Shown here: positions 1 through 5,651 of the stretch, one piece after another | Position numbering within the stretch: position 1 is the stretch's first letter | How the letters are laid out: the number at the start of each line of letters is the position of its first letter | Assembly: GCA_964631595.1 (NCBI GenBank) | Contig: CAZVXL010000033.1 | Location: forward strand, 1 to 13,689 | Reading direction: 5' to 3' | DNA length: 13,689 nucleotides | Source: UMGS1312 sp964631595 | GTDB taxonomy: Bacteria > Bacillota > Clostridia > Oscillospirales > CAG-272 | The notes under the pieces: model-generated | The model's input: only the letters and a program-made list of their open reading frames with translations | Told to the model about the DNA's origin: nothing | Databases searched by the model: none | Translations under genes and position numbers: made by a program

Positions 1-62
1 TACGTAACTTTCGTTACACGGGATTTTAAGTCCCGGGCGTCTGCCAATTCCGCCATTCCGGC
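1..62 (-). tRNA. tRNA-Leu(UAA), 3' part cut off by the window edge
   Basis: On the minus strand the 5' end lies at position 62. The acceptor strand reads GCCGGAA, followed by a D-arm containing GCGGAATTGGCAGAC. The anticodon stem is CGGGA/TCCCG around the loop CTTAAAA, giving anticodon TAA at 26-28, which reads UUA leucine codons. The long class II variable arm typical of tRNA-Leu is visible (GTAAC, GAAA loop, GTTAC). The T-arm, the 3' acceptor strand and any following tRNAs lie outside the window. Confidence 0.95.
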
Positions 63-88
63 AGAACCGTTTTCTGTAGCGCTTTATT

Positions 89-117
89 ATTATATCACTT
101 TGCGACGGCTGTGTCAA
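89..117 (-). promoter_or_regulatory. Consensus sigma-A promoter for the tRNA-Leu
   Basis: Reading the minus strand, a perfect -35 TTGACA (117-112) and a perfect -10 TATAAT (94-89) are separated by 17 bases. Transcription should begin near 82, about 20 bases before the tRNA 5' end at 62. Such an ideal promoter fits a stable RNA gene or tRNA operon. Confidence 0.9.
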
Positions 118-133
118 TACCAAATCAAAAATA

Positions 134-209
134 TTTTTGCGACGGGCTCCGCCGCTTTTCGGCAGACCGAGACGGGAGTCGGAGATATTTGCGATTTTTG
201 CGGCGGGCT
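134..209 (+). repeat. Degenerate direct repeat upstream of the FTR-like/thioredoxin promoter
   Basis: The 15-mer TTTTTGCGRCGGGCT occurs at 134-148 (with A at the R position) and again at 195-209 (with G), so 14 of 15 bases match and the starts are 61 bases apart. Both copies lie close to a wider motif, ATATTT followed by 0-2 bases and GCGA (131-142 and 185-194). A third copy of that wider motif occurs at 1865-1876 in the rnf leader. Function is unknown: it may be a regulator site, a decayed intergenic repeat, or chance. Confidence 0.4.
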
Positions 210-262
210 GTGCGCCACGGACTGATTTTTTTGCAAAGAATGTGGATCGGTCGGGCATTATG

Positions 263-271
263 TGCTATAAT
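263..271 (+). promoter_or_regulatory. Extended -10 promoter for the FTR-like/thioredoxin unit
   Basis: The sequence TGCTATAAT forms an extended -10 element, with TATAAT at 266-271 and TG at 263-264. No good -35 hexamer sits 16-18 bases upstream, which is tolerated for extended -10 promoters. Transcription would start near 278, leaving a leader of about 97 bases before the ATG at 375. Confidence 0.6.
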
Positions 272-374
272 TATACAGAAGGGCGGTGCGGGACCGATAG
301 GAGAGCTCTCCGCAAGGCGGGGCGCAGATCATCGGCTTGCCCGCAAATATTTCGGGTACTGTAAGGAGGTGCGT

Positions 375-578
375 ATGGCTGTAAGACTTAACGAGGATGC
401 GGAGACTGTTCGTACGGTGAAGGAGGGGCTTGAGAAAAACGGCGGATACTGCCCGTGCCGTATAGGAAAAACGGAAGAAAACAAGTGCATTTGCCGAGAA
501 TTCAGGGAGCAGATCGCAGATCCCGAATTCGAGGGCTACTGCCACTGTATGCTTTACTATAAATCAAAGGAGAATTGA
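375..578 (+). CDS. Ferredoxin-thioredoxin reductase catalytic-chain-like [4Fe-4S] protein
   Basis: This is a 67-residue cysteine-rich protein related to the catalytic (beta) chain of ferredoxin-thioredoxin reductase. That family passes ferredoxin electrons through a [4Fe-4S] cluster and a redox disulfide to thioredoxin. Three CxC motifs are seen: CPC (26-28), CIC (38-40) and CHC (56-58). The first-to-last cysteine distance of 32 residues equals that of plant FTR (recalled numbering), but the middle pair sits about seven residues earlier, giving spacings of 9 and 15 instead of 16 and 8. The start at 375 is chosen for the AAGGAGGT ribosome site five bases upstream of it and because the family match begins there. 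The gene ends one base before thioredoxin, so they are co-transcribed and probably partners. No variable-chain (FtrA) gene is present. Ferredoxin as donor is inferred. Confidence 0.85.
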   Translation: MAVRLNEDAETVRTVKEGLEKNGGYCPCRIGKTEENKCICREFREQIADPEFEGYCHCMLYYKSKEN

Positions 579-579
579 A

Positions 580-903
580 ATGAGCGTGACTCTTTTAACA
601 AATGAAAATTTCGAGGCGGAGGCGCTGAAATGCGAGCTGCCCGTGCTTATTGATTTTTACGCGGATTGGTGCGGCCCGTGCAAAATGGTTTCGCCCATCA
701 TCGACGAGGTATCCGAGGAGAGGTGTGACGTGAAGATATGCAAGGTCAACGTGGACTCATCTCCCGAGCTTGCCGAGGCATTCGGAATACAGAGCATCCC
801 GTCACTTGTGGTAATAAGGGACGGCAAGACCGTGGCACAGACCGTGGGTGCCATGTCAAAGGAGCTGCTCGTCGGATTTATTGACGAGGCTGTCGCGGAG
901 TAA
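580..903 (+). CDS. trxA: Thioredoxin
   Basis: This is a 107-residue single-domain thioredoxin, the standard length for a cytosolic member. It has the classical active site WCGPC (Cys31 and Cys34) and the cis-proline loop SIPS (Pro74), and it lacks a signal peptide. It reduces disulfides in cytoplasmic proteins. It starts one base after the stop of the FTR-like gene, with its own Shine-Dalgarno (AAAGGAG, 566-572), so the two form a tight bicistronic unit. The linkage suggests it is reduced by the neighbouring iron-sulfur protein, instead of or besides an NADPH-thioredoxin reductase. An intrinsic terminator follows immediately. The gene symbol is assigned by family; paralogues elsewhere in the genome are possible. 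Confidence 0.95.
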   Translation: MSVTLLTNENFEAEALKCELPVLIDFYADWCGPCKMVSPIIDEVSEERCDVKICKVNVDSSPELAEAFGIQSIPSLVVIRDGKTVAQTVGAMSKELLVGFIDEAVAE

Positions 904-908
904 TACGG

Positions 909-949
909 AGATCACCGAAGGGCAAGCGCTTTTCGGTGATCTTCTTTTT
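909..949 (+). terminator. Intrinsic terminator after thioredoxin
   Basis: An 11-bp perfect stem (909-919 paired with 932-942, AGATCACCGAA with TTCGGTGATCT) encloses a 12-base loop and is followed by the T-rich run 943-949. It begins five bases after the trxA stop and separates the redox unit from spoIIR. Confidence 0.88.
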
Positions 950-953
950 CGGT

Positions 954-982
954 GTATAAATTATCCTTCCTCGGTAAATAAT
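954..982 (+). promoter_or_regulatory. Possible sigma-F-type sporulation promoter for spoIIR
   Basis: GTATA (954-958) matches the sigma-F -35 consensus GYWTA. After 14 bases, GGTAAATAAT (973-982) matches 8 of 10 positions of the -10 consensus GGNRAWANTW (consensus recalled from Bacillus subtilis). The element lies about 30 bases before the spoIIR start. In B. subtilis spoIIR is transcribed by sigma-F in the forespore, so the location is what would be expected. No good sigma-A promoter is seen in this short gap. Confidence 0.5.
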
Positions 983-1012
983 ATATCACACCGAAAAAAG
1001 GAAGGCAAATAT

Positions 1013-1645
1013 ATGAAAAAGCACAGATTCGGCACGGCAATACTGTCACTGTCGGTGGGGGTACTGATCTCGGCGGTGCTTGCATCGTTTATCCCCGCCT
1101 CGGGAGAGGAGCGGATCTACAGTGATATCATACGACTGCACGTGATCGCGGGATCCGATTCCGCGGAGGATCAGGCGCTGAAGCTCTCTGTGAGAGATTC
1201 GGTACTGGAGCTTGTGTCGGAGAGGACGGAGGGAGCGAAAAATTACGGCGAGGCGTACGGGATACTGTCGGGTATGCTTCCGGAGATAGAGGATACGGCG
1301 CGGGAGCGAGTGCGTGCCGAGGGATACGGAGACGAGGTCGAGGTGAGGCTTGATCGGGAGAGATATCCGGTCAGATACTACGAGGGGTATACGCTCCCTG
1401 CGGGGGAATATATGTCGATGCGTATCGTGCTCGGAGAGGGACAGGGCAAGAACTGGTGGTGCGTACTGTTTCCGCCGCTGTGCAGAGCATCTGCCGTGGG
1501 AGATAGCGACGGCGGAGCGGAATTCTATGCCGCCGGCTTTACTCCGGAGGAATACAAAATAATAAAAAACGAATCGGGCGCGAAGTACAGAGTGAGATTC
1601 AAAATACTTGAGCTTCTCTCGGAGACCTTCGGCTTTGATTACTGA
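1013..1645 (+). CDS. spoIIR: Stage II sporulation protein R (SpoIIR)
   Basis: This 210-residue protein has an N-terminal hydrophobic segment (about residues 8-26, signal peptide or anchor) and then the SpoIIR domain. Hallmarks are RLHVIAGSDSAEDQ (41-54) with the following KLSVRDSVL, the PAGEY segment (129-133), and GEGQGKNWWCVLFPPLC (141-157). In B. subtilis, SpoIIR is made in the forespore, crosses into the intermembrane space and triggers SpoIIGA to process pro-sigma-E in the mother cell. The start at 1013 is set by the ribosome site AGGAAGG seven bases upstream and by the signal segment; the longer frame from 848 runs back through trxA and its terminator. The gene is monocistronic, between two terminators. 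It marks the organism as an endospore former or a recent descendant of one. Confidence 0.95.
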   Translation: MKKHRFGTAILSLSVGVLISAVLASFIPASGEERIYSDIIRLHVIAGSDSAEDQALKLSVRDSVLELVSERTEGAKNYGEAYGILSGMLPEIEDTARERVRAEGYGDEVEVRLDRERYPVRYYEGYTLPAGEYMSMRIVLGEGQGKNWWCVLFPPLCRASAVGDSDGGAEFYAAGFTPEEYKIIKNESGAKYRVRFKILELLSETFGFDY

Positions 1646-1664
1646 TATTTACGCATCCTGCCTC

Positions 1665-1713
1665 GGGCAGAGCGGAGAGTGCCGTGCGGCATAGCTCCGC
1701 TTTGCCCTTTTTT
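1665..1713 (+). terminator. Strong intrinsic terminator after spoIIR
   Basis: A 13-bp GC-rich stem (1665-1677 with 1695-1707, one G-U pair) carries a smaller inner TGCC/GGCA hairpin in its loop. It is followed by six Ts (1708-1713). It starts about 20 bases after the spoIIR stop and separates spoIIR from the rnf promoter. Confidence 0.92.
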
Positions 1714-1736
1714 GCGTATAAATATCAACATAGCTA

Positions 1737-1765
1737 TTGTTTTTTTCGCTCATGTAATGTATAAT
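1737..1765 (+). promoter_or_regulatory. Sigma-A-type promoter for the rnf operon
   Basis: TTGTTT (1737-1742) and a perfect TATAAT (1760-1765) are 17 bases apart in an AT-rich stretch just after the spoIIR terminator. Transcription would start near 1772. No other good promoter is seen before rnfC, so this probably drives the whole rnf operon and perhaps the five genes beyond it. Confidence 0.8.
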
Positions 1766-1771
1766 ATAATC

Positions 1772-1950
1772 AACGAACCCCTTGCTATTCGCAAATTCTT
1801 TGAGCAATTTGACACGAATCGGCGGGGACGGAGCATTGCGGTGCGGCAGGGAGCGGAAGCGGGCATATTTCTGCGATTTTTCGTAAATACCGACAGCATG
1901 CCGCGCGTTTGCACCGTGATACTGTCATAGATCGAAAGGCTTGAGCACAT
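1772..1950 (+). other. Long untranslated leader of the rnf operon
   Basis: About 179 bases lie between the predicted transcription start and the rnfC ATG. No convincing gene or known riboswitch is recognised. Visible structure is a small AT hairpin (CAAATT 1792-1797 with AATTTG 1806-1811), a GC-rich segment at 1820-1862, and the ATATTTCTGCGATTTTT stretch at 1865-1881, which resembles sequence upstream of the FTR-like gene. The leader may regulate rnf expression, but nothing in the sequence proves it. Confidence 0.45.
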
Positions 1951-3258
1951 ATGAGATTTACCTTCAGAGGCGGTATTCATGTCGATGAGCATAAGAATAC
2001 CGCGGGAGTCAGGACAGAGCTTCTGCCGCCTCCGCCGGAGGTCTGTATTCCTCTGTCACAGCATATCGGAAAGCCGGCACACGCCATAGTCGATGTCGGA
2101 GATCATGTGTATATGGGACAGAAGATCGGAGAGGCCGAGGGGCTCGGCTGTCCCGTACATTCCTGCGTTTCCGGAACGGTAAAGGAGCTGACGGTGCTCC
2201 ATACTCCGTCGGGAAGCAGGATAGAGAGCATCGTCATCGAGAATGACGGCAAGGATACGCTCTCACCCGATATCGCACCCCTGAACAAAAAGCTGTCGGA
2301 GTGCTCGTCGGAGGAGATCATCGAGAGGATCAGGGAGGCGGGCATCTCCGGAATGGGCGGTGCGTCTTTCCCGACGTACGCAAAGCTGTCCTCCGCGATC
2401 GGAAAGGCGGAGCTTATCATAATCAACTGCGCCGAGTGCGAGCCGTACATAACGGCAAACCACCGTCTGCTGCTTGAGAAGCCGATGACGGTGATAAACG
2501 GCGCGAAGATACTCATGAAGACGCTCGGTGTGCGGAAGTGCTATATTGCCGTGGAGGACAATAAGCTTGATGCGGCGAATAAGCTTGAGGAGCTCACGGC
2601 GGACAGCGAGCTTCTTGAGGTGAAGGTGATGAGGACGAAGTATCCGCAGGGAGATGAGCGACAGCTCATATACGCCCTGACGGGTAAGGAGCTGCCCGCG
2701 GGCAAGCTTCCCGCCGATATCGGCGCGGTGGTCTTCAATGCCGAGACATGCGCCGCGGTGTATAATTCGCTGACCACCGGCATACCGCTCATAAAAAGGA
2801 TCGTTACCGTTGACGGCGACTGCATAGCGCGCCCGATGAACTACCTCGTGCCTATCGGTACAAGAATGTCGTGGCTGTTTGAGTGCGCCGGAGGACTTAC
2901 GAGGACTCCGTCGAAGATAATAGCCGGAGGCCCCATGATGGGACAGGCGCAATGGGACGTGGATGCACCCGTGACAAAGTCCACCTCCGCAGTGCTGATC
3001 CTCTCAAGCGAGAGGGCGGCGGGCAATACGGACGAGCCTGTCTGTATAAGGTGCGGCAGATGCGTGAGAAACTGTCCGATGAGGCTCATGCCGTGCTATA
3101 TTGCGGAGGCGTCGCGCGCTCACGAATACGGGCTTGCCGAAAAATACGGTGCCATGAGCTGTGTTGAGTGCGGCTCATGCTCGTATAACTGTCCGGCAAA
3201 GGTCGAGATAGTGCAGAGCATCAGAGTTGCGAAGGCTGAGATCCGAGCCAAGAAATAA
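1951..3258 (+). CDS. rnfC: Rnf complex subunit RnfC, NADH-binding iron-sulfur subunit
   Basis: This 435-residue soluble subunit of the membrane Rnf complex (ferredoxin:NAD+ oxidoreductase) carries the FMN/NAD(H) site and docks on the cytoplasmic face. The N-terminus has the RnfC barrel-sandwich segment (FRGGIH, residues 5-10). The FMN/NADH region shows GMGGASFPTYAK (134-145) and NCAECEPYITANHR (159-172), as in complex I NuoF. Two [4Fe-4S] motifs follow: Cys365-368-371-375 and Cys404-407-410-414. Length is normal for Firmicutes RnfC. The ATG at 1951 fits the family start; its ribosome site (AAAGG, 1935-1939) is weak and rather distant. It is the first gene of rnfCDGEAB. Confidence 0.96.
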   Translation: MRFTFRGGIHVDEHKNTAGVRTELLPPPPEVCIPLSQHIGKPAHAIVDVGDHVYMGQKIGEAEGLGCPVHSCVSGTVKELTVLHTPSGSRIESIVIENDGKDTLSPDIAPLNKKLSECSSEEIIERIREAGISGMGGASFPTYAKLSSAIGKAELIIINCAECEPYITANHRLLLEKPMTVINGAKILMKTLGVRKCYIAVEDNKLDAANKLEELTADSELLEVKVMRTKYPQGDERQLIYALTGKELPAGKLPADIGAVVFNAETCAAVYNSLTTGIPLIKRIVTVDGDCIARPMNYLVPIGTRMSWLFECAGGLTRTPSKIIAGGPMMGQAQWDVDAPVTKSTSAVLILSSERAAGNTDEPVCIRCGRCVRNCPMRLMPCYIAEASRAHEYGLAEKYGAMSCVECGSCSYNCPAKVEIVQSIRVAKAEIRAKK

Positions 3259-3279
3259 TTGAAAACAGGGATTTGCAGA

Positions 3280-4296
3280 ATGACAGATAATCAGAACAAC
3301 ACAAATGAGGCTGTGTATCCGGAGCTTTTGAATGTATCTCCGTCACCGCATATAAAAAATCCCGACACGACTCAGAGCATAATGCTCCGTGTTCTGGCGG
3401 CGCTTTTGCCTGCCTGCATTTGGGGAGTATACCGCTTCGGCGCGAGAGCGGCGGCAGTGCTTCTGCTGTCGGTCGCAAGCGCCGTCGGCTTTGAGTGGCT
3501 GTATCAGCGCCTCATGCACAGACCGAACACCGTATCGGATCTTTCGGCGGCTGTGACGGGCTTGCTCATCGGCATGAATCTGCCTGCCACCGTTCCGCTG
3601 TGGATGGGCGTTGTCGGCTCTCTTTTCGCCATGGTGGTGGTAAAGGGACTGTTCGGCGGAATCGGCAAAAACATCGTAAATCCGGCTCTTGCCGCAAGAG
3701 TGTTTATGTTTGCGTGGCCGAGCGAGATGGGACTTTTCCAGAGGGCGGGCGTTCGCATAAACGATCTGTCCGTGCGACTTGACGGCGCGGATGCTCTTGC
3801 GGGAGCAACACCGCTGGCATCGCTTGATGCGGGGGTCATTCCGGAGGACGTGACCGTCTTTGACATGATCCTCGGAAATATCGGCGGATGCATCGGGGAG
3901 GTATCCTCGGTGCTGCTGATACTCGGCGGTCTGTACCTGCTCTTTACCAAGGTGATCACGTGGCATATCCCCGTTGCATTTATCGGAACCGTAGCACTTG
4001 TGACGTATTTCTTCCCGATGGGAACGGCGGACGGTCTCAGCTATATGATAAGCAGTATATTCTCCGGCGGCCTCATTCTCGGAGCCGTATTCATGGCGAC
4101 CGATTACGTGACATCTCCCGTGACCTCTGTCGGACAGCTCGTATACGGAGTGGGCTGCGGACTTATCACGGTGTTCATCAGATATTTCGGCGGATATGCC
4201 GAGGGTGTGTCCTTTGCGATCCTTATAATGAATCTGCTTACCGGATATATTGATACGTTGACTGCGCCGAGACGCTTCGGAGGAGGAAGTAAATGA
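3280..4296 (+). CDS. rnfD: Rnf complex membrane subunit RnfD
   Basis: This 338-residue polytopic membrane protein of the RnfD/NqrB family belongs to the ion-translocating core and normally carries covalent FMN. Family signatures are SPHI (22-25), SDLSAAVTGLLIGMNLP (86-102), the GLFGGIGKNIVNPALAAR block (123-140) and FMATDYVTSP (271-280). The expected flavin attachment segment is DALAGATPL (171-179) with acceptor Thr177; the residue three before it is Ala rather than the usual Ser/Thr. ATG 3280 is chosen, with a weak AGGG site upstream; a TTG at 3259 in the same frame, right after the rnfC stop, would add seven residues. The stop overlaps the rnfG start in an ATGA, so translation is coupled. 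Confidence 0.94.
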   Translation: MTDNQNNTNEAVYPELLNVSPSPHIKNPDTTQSIMLRVLAALLPACIWGVYRFGARAAAVLLLSVASAVGFEWLYQRLMHRPNTVSDLSAAVTGLLIGMNLPATVPLWMGVVGSLFAMVVVKGLFGGIGKNIVNPALAARVFMFAWPSEMGLFQRAGVRINDLSVRLDGADALAGATPLASLDAGVIPEDVTVFDMILGNIGGCIGEVSSVLLILGGLYLLFTKVITWHIPVAFIGTVALVTYFFPMGTADGLSYMISSIFSGGLILGAVFMATDYVTSPVTSVGQLVYGVGCGLITVFIRYFGGYAEGVSFAILIMNLLTGYIDTLTAPRRFGGGSK

Positions 4297-5639
4297 GCGA
4301 GGATAAAAGAAACGATCGGATCGACGAGGATATAGCGGCTCTTTTCGATACCTTCGGTGGCGGCGGGGAGAACGGCGATGATGCCGAGGAGCTTCGCGCG
4401 ACCGATGAGACATCGGATGTGTATGCCGAGGATGACGGGCTTGAGTATATCGAGGTACCGAAATCATTGCTTGATAAAATGAACGGCGAGACCTCGGAGG
4501 TATCGGAGCCGGAGGCGACCGATACGGGAAAGAACGGGAAAAAGAAAAGAAAAAAGAAGACGAGGGACGCGCTGAAGCCTGCCGATGTGGTAAAGTCTGC
4601 CGAAGCGGAGATGCCCACCGAGGCGGAGACACCCTCAGATGCGGTCGAGAAAAAAGGCTCGGGCAAGGGCAAGCGCAAAAAGCGCGATAAGGCTCCCGAG
4701 ACGGAGACAGACGAAGAAAAGAAGACGGAGAGCGATTCGGGCAAAAAGAAGCCCGAAAAGAGCAATGATGACATCGACCCCGAGGCGGGCAGGACAGATA
4801 CCGAGAGCGACGCGGCGGTAAAGCCCGCCTCGTCGGCAAGACTTGTCATTGTTCTGACGATCATATGCGCGGCGGTCGCTCTGCTCTTGTCCGTTGTAAA
4901 TCATTTTACCGAGGCAAGGATCGCGGAAAACACCCGAAAAGCGATGCTTCGGTCGATACAGACGATATTTGACGGAGGTGTGCAGGCGGAGGAACTCCGA
5001 CTCCCCGAGGGTTCGGGTATTTCGGCTGCGTATCTTGTGATGAAGGGCGGCAATGTTTGCGGCTATTCCGCGCTTGCCGAGCCGACCGGCTTCGGAGGAG
5101 CCATAAGCCTCATGGTGGGCGTGGATCACTCCGGCGCGGTAGTCGGCGTTCGAATAATCTCCATGTCGGAGACTCCCGGACTCGGCTCACGTGTCGGCGG
5201 CGACGAGTTCCTGTCAAGCTTTAACGGCAAAAGCGGAGAGATATCGGTGGATGTGATATCGGGTGCTTCGATCAGCTCTGCCGCCGTGATCTCAGGAGTG
5301 AACAGCGTGACCTCATCCCTGCTTGACCTTGAGGCGCTTGCCGCGGAAAGAGGAATGTCGGTCGCCCCGTATGTCCGCACGGAGGATATTCCCGAGACGT
5401 CGGCACCGTCGGAGGAGAGCATTACCGTTCAGCCGCCCGTGACAGAGCTTCCCGAGACTGTTGTGCCTACGGATACGGGTGCGGAGCCGGTGATCCCCGA
5501 GATAACGAAGGGAGATGCTCCCGCGCAGATCATAGTTGAGAACCCCAACAAGGAAAGCTCGGGTATCACCGTGGAATACACCTACGATACCGCCGAATAC
5601 GAGACACTGACCACCGAGCCGGAAACGGATACGGAGTAA
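4293..5639 (+). CDS. rnfG: Rnf subunit RnfG with long N- and C-terminal extensions
   Basis: RnfG is an electron-carrying subunit with one membrane helix and an extracytoplasmic FMN-binding domain. Here the core is about residues 183-350: helix (183-202), GFGG (266-269), ETPGLG (293-298) and the flavin attachment segment DVISGAS (320-326), where the acceptor would be Ser326 instead of the usual Thr. At 448 residues it is about twice the usual size (around 200). Residues 1-182, predicted cytoplasmic, are low-complexity and highly charged, with lysine clusters (KKKRKKK, 83-89) among Glu/Asp/Thr/Ser. Residues 352-448 form an acidic Thr/Pro/Glu-rich outer tail. The start is firm because it overlaps the rnfD stop in an ATGA, so the extension is in frame and should be translated. 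Its role is unknown; anchoring, partner binding or surface exposure are guesses. Confidence 0.9.
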   Translation: MSEDKRNDRIDEDIAALFDTFGGGGENGDDAEELRATDETSDVYAEDDGLEYIEVPKSLLDKMNGETSEVSEPEATDTGKNGKKKRKKKTRDALKPADVVKSAEAEMPTEAETPSDAVEKKGSGKGKRKKRDKAPETETDEEKKTESDSGKKKPEKSNDDIDPEAGRTDTESDAAVKPASSARLVIVLTIICAAVALLLSVVNHFTEARIAENTRKAMLRSIQTIFDGGVQAEELRLPEGSGISAAYLVMKGGNVCGYSALAEPTGFGGAISLMVGVDHSGAVVGVRIISMSETPGLGSRVGGDEFLSSFNGKSGEISVDVISGASISSAAVISGVNSVTSSLLDLEALAAERGMSVAPYVRTEDIPETSAPSEESITVQPPVTELPETVVPTDTGAEPVIPEITKGDAPAQIIVENPNKESSGITVEYTYDTAEYETLTTEPETDTE

Positions 5640-5651
5640 TAAAGGATTATT

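Larger units (their letters stand above)
63..374. other. Divergent intergenic region between tRNA-Leu and the FTR-like gene
   Basis: No gene is supported in these 312 bases. They hold the leftward tRNA promoter (89-117), a degenerate direct repeat (134-148 and 195-209), a rightward extended -10 promoter (263-271), a 12-base palindrome GGAGAGCTCTCC at 300-311 in the predicted leader, and a strong Shine-Dalgarno AAGGAGGT at 363-370. An open frame runs through it into the FTR-like gene, but its translation matches no recognisable family before the methionine at 375. Confidence 0.7.

Noticed and set aside
111..374. Upstream in-frame extension of the FTR-like gene
   Set aside because: It runs over the predicted promoter and leader and shows no family similarity, while ATG 375 has an excellent ribosome site.
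848..1012. Upstream in-frame extension of spoIIR
   Set aside because: It would begin inside trxA and pass through its terminator; ATG 1013 has a ribosome site and gives a proper signal segment.
1679..1930. An 83-residue frame before rnfC
   Set aside because: It starts with GTG inside the spoIIR terminator stem-loop, lacks a ribosome site, crosses the rnf promoter and resembles nothing known.
3343..4839. A 498-residue minus-strand open frame opposite rnfD and rnfG
   Set aside because: Its translation is an Arg/His/Ser-rich artefact with no domain, and it lies opposite two well-supported genes. Codon bias of GC-rich genes often leaves such open antisense frames.
4290..4840. Possibility that the rnfG extension is a separate gene or a frameshift artefact
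   Set aside because: The frame is uninterrupted from the ATGA overlap to the membrane helix and the FMN domain, with no stop or good internal ribosome site and start near residue 180.
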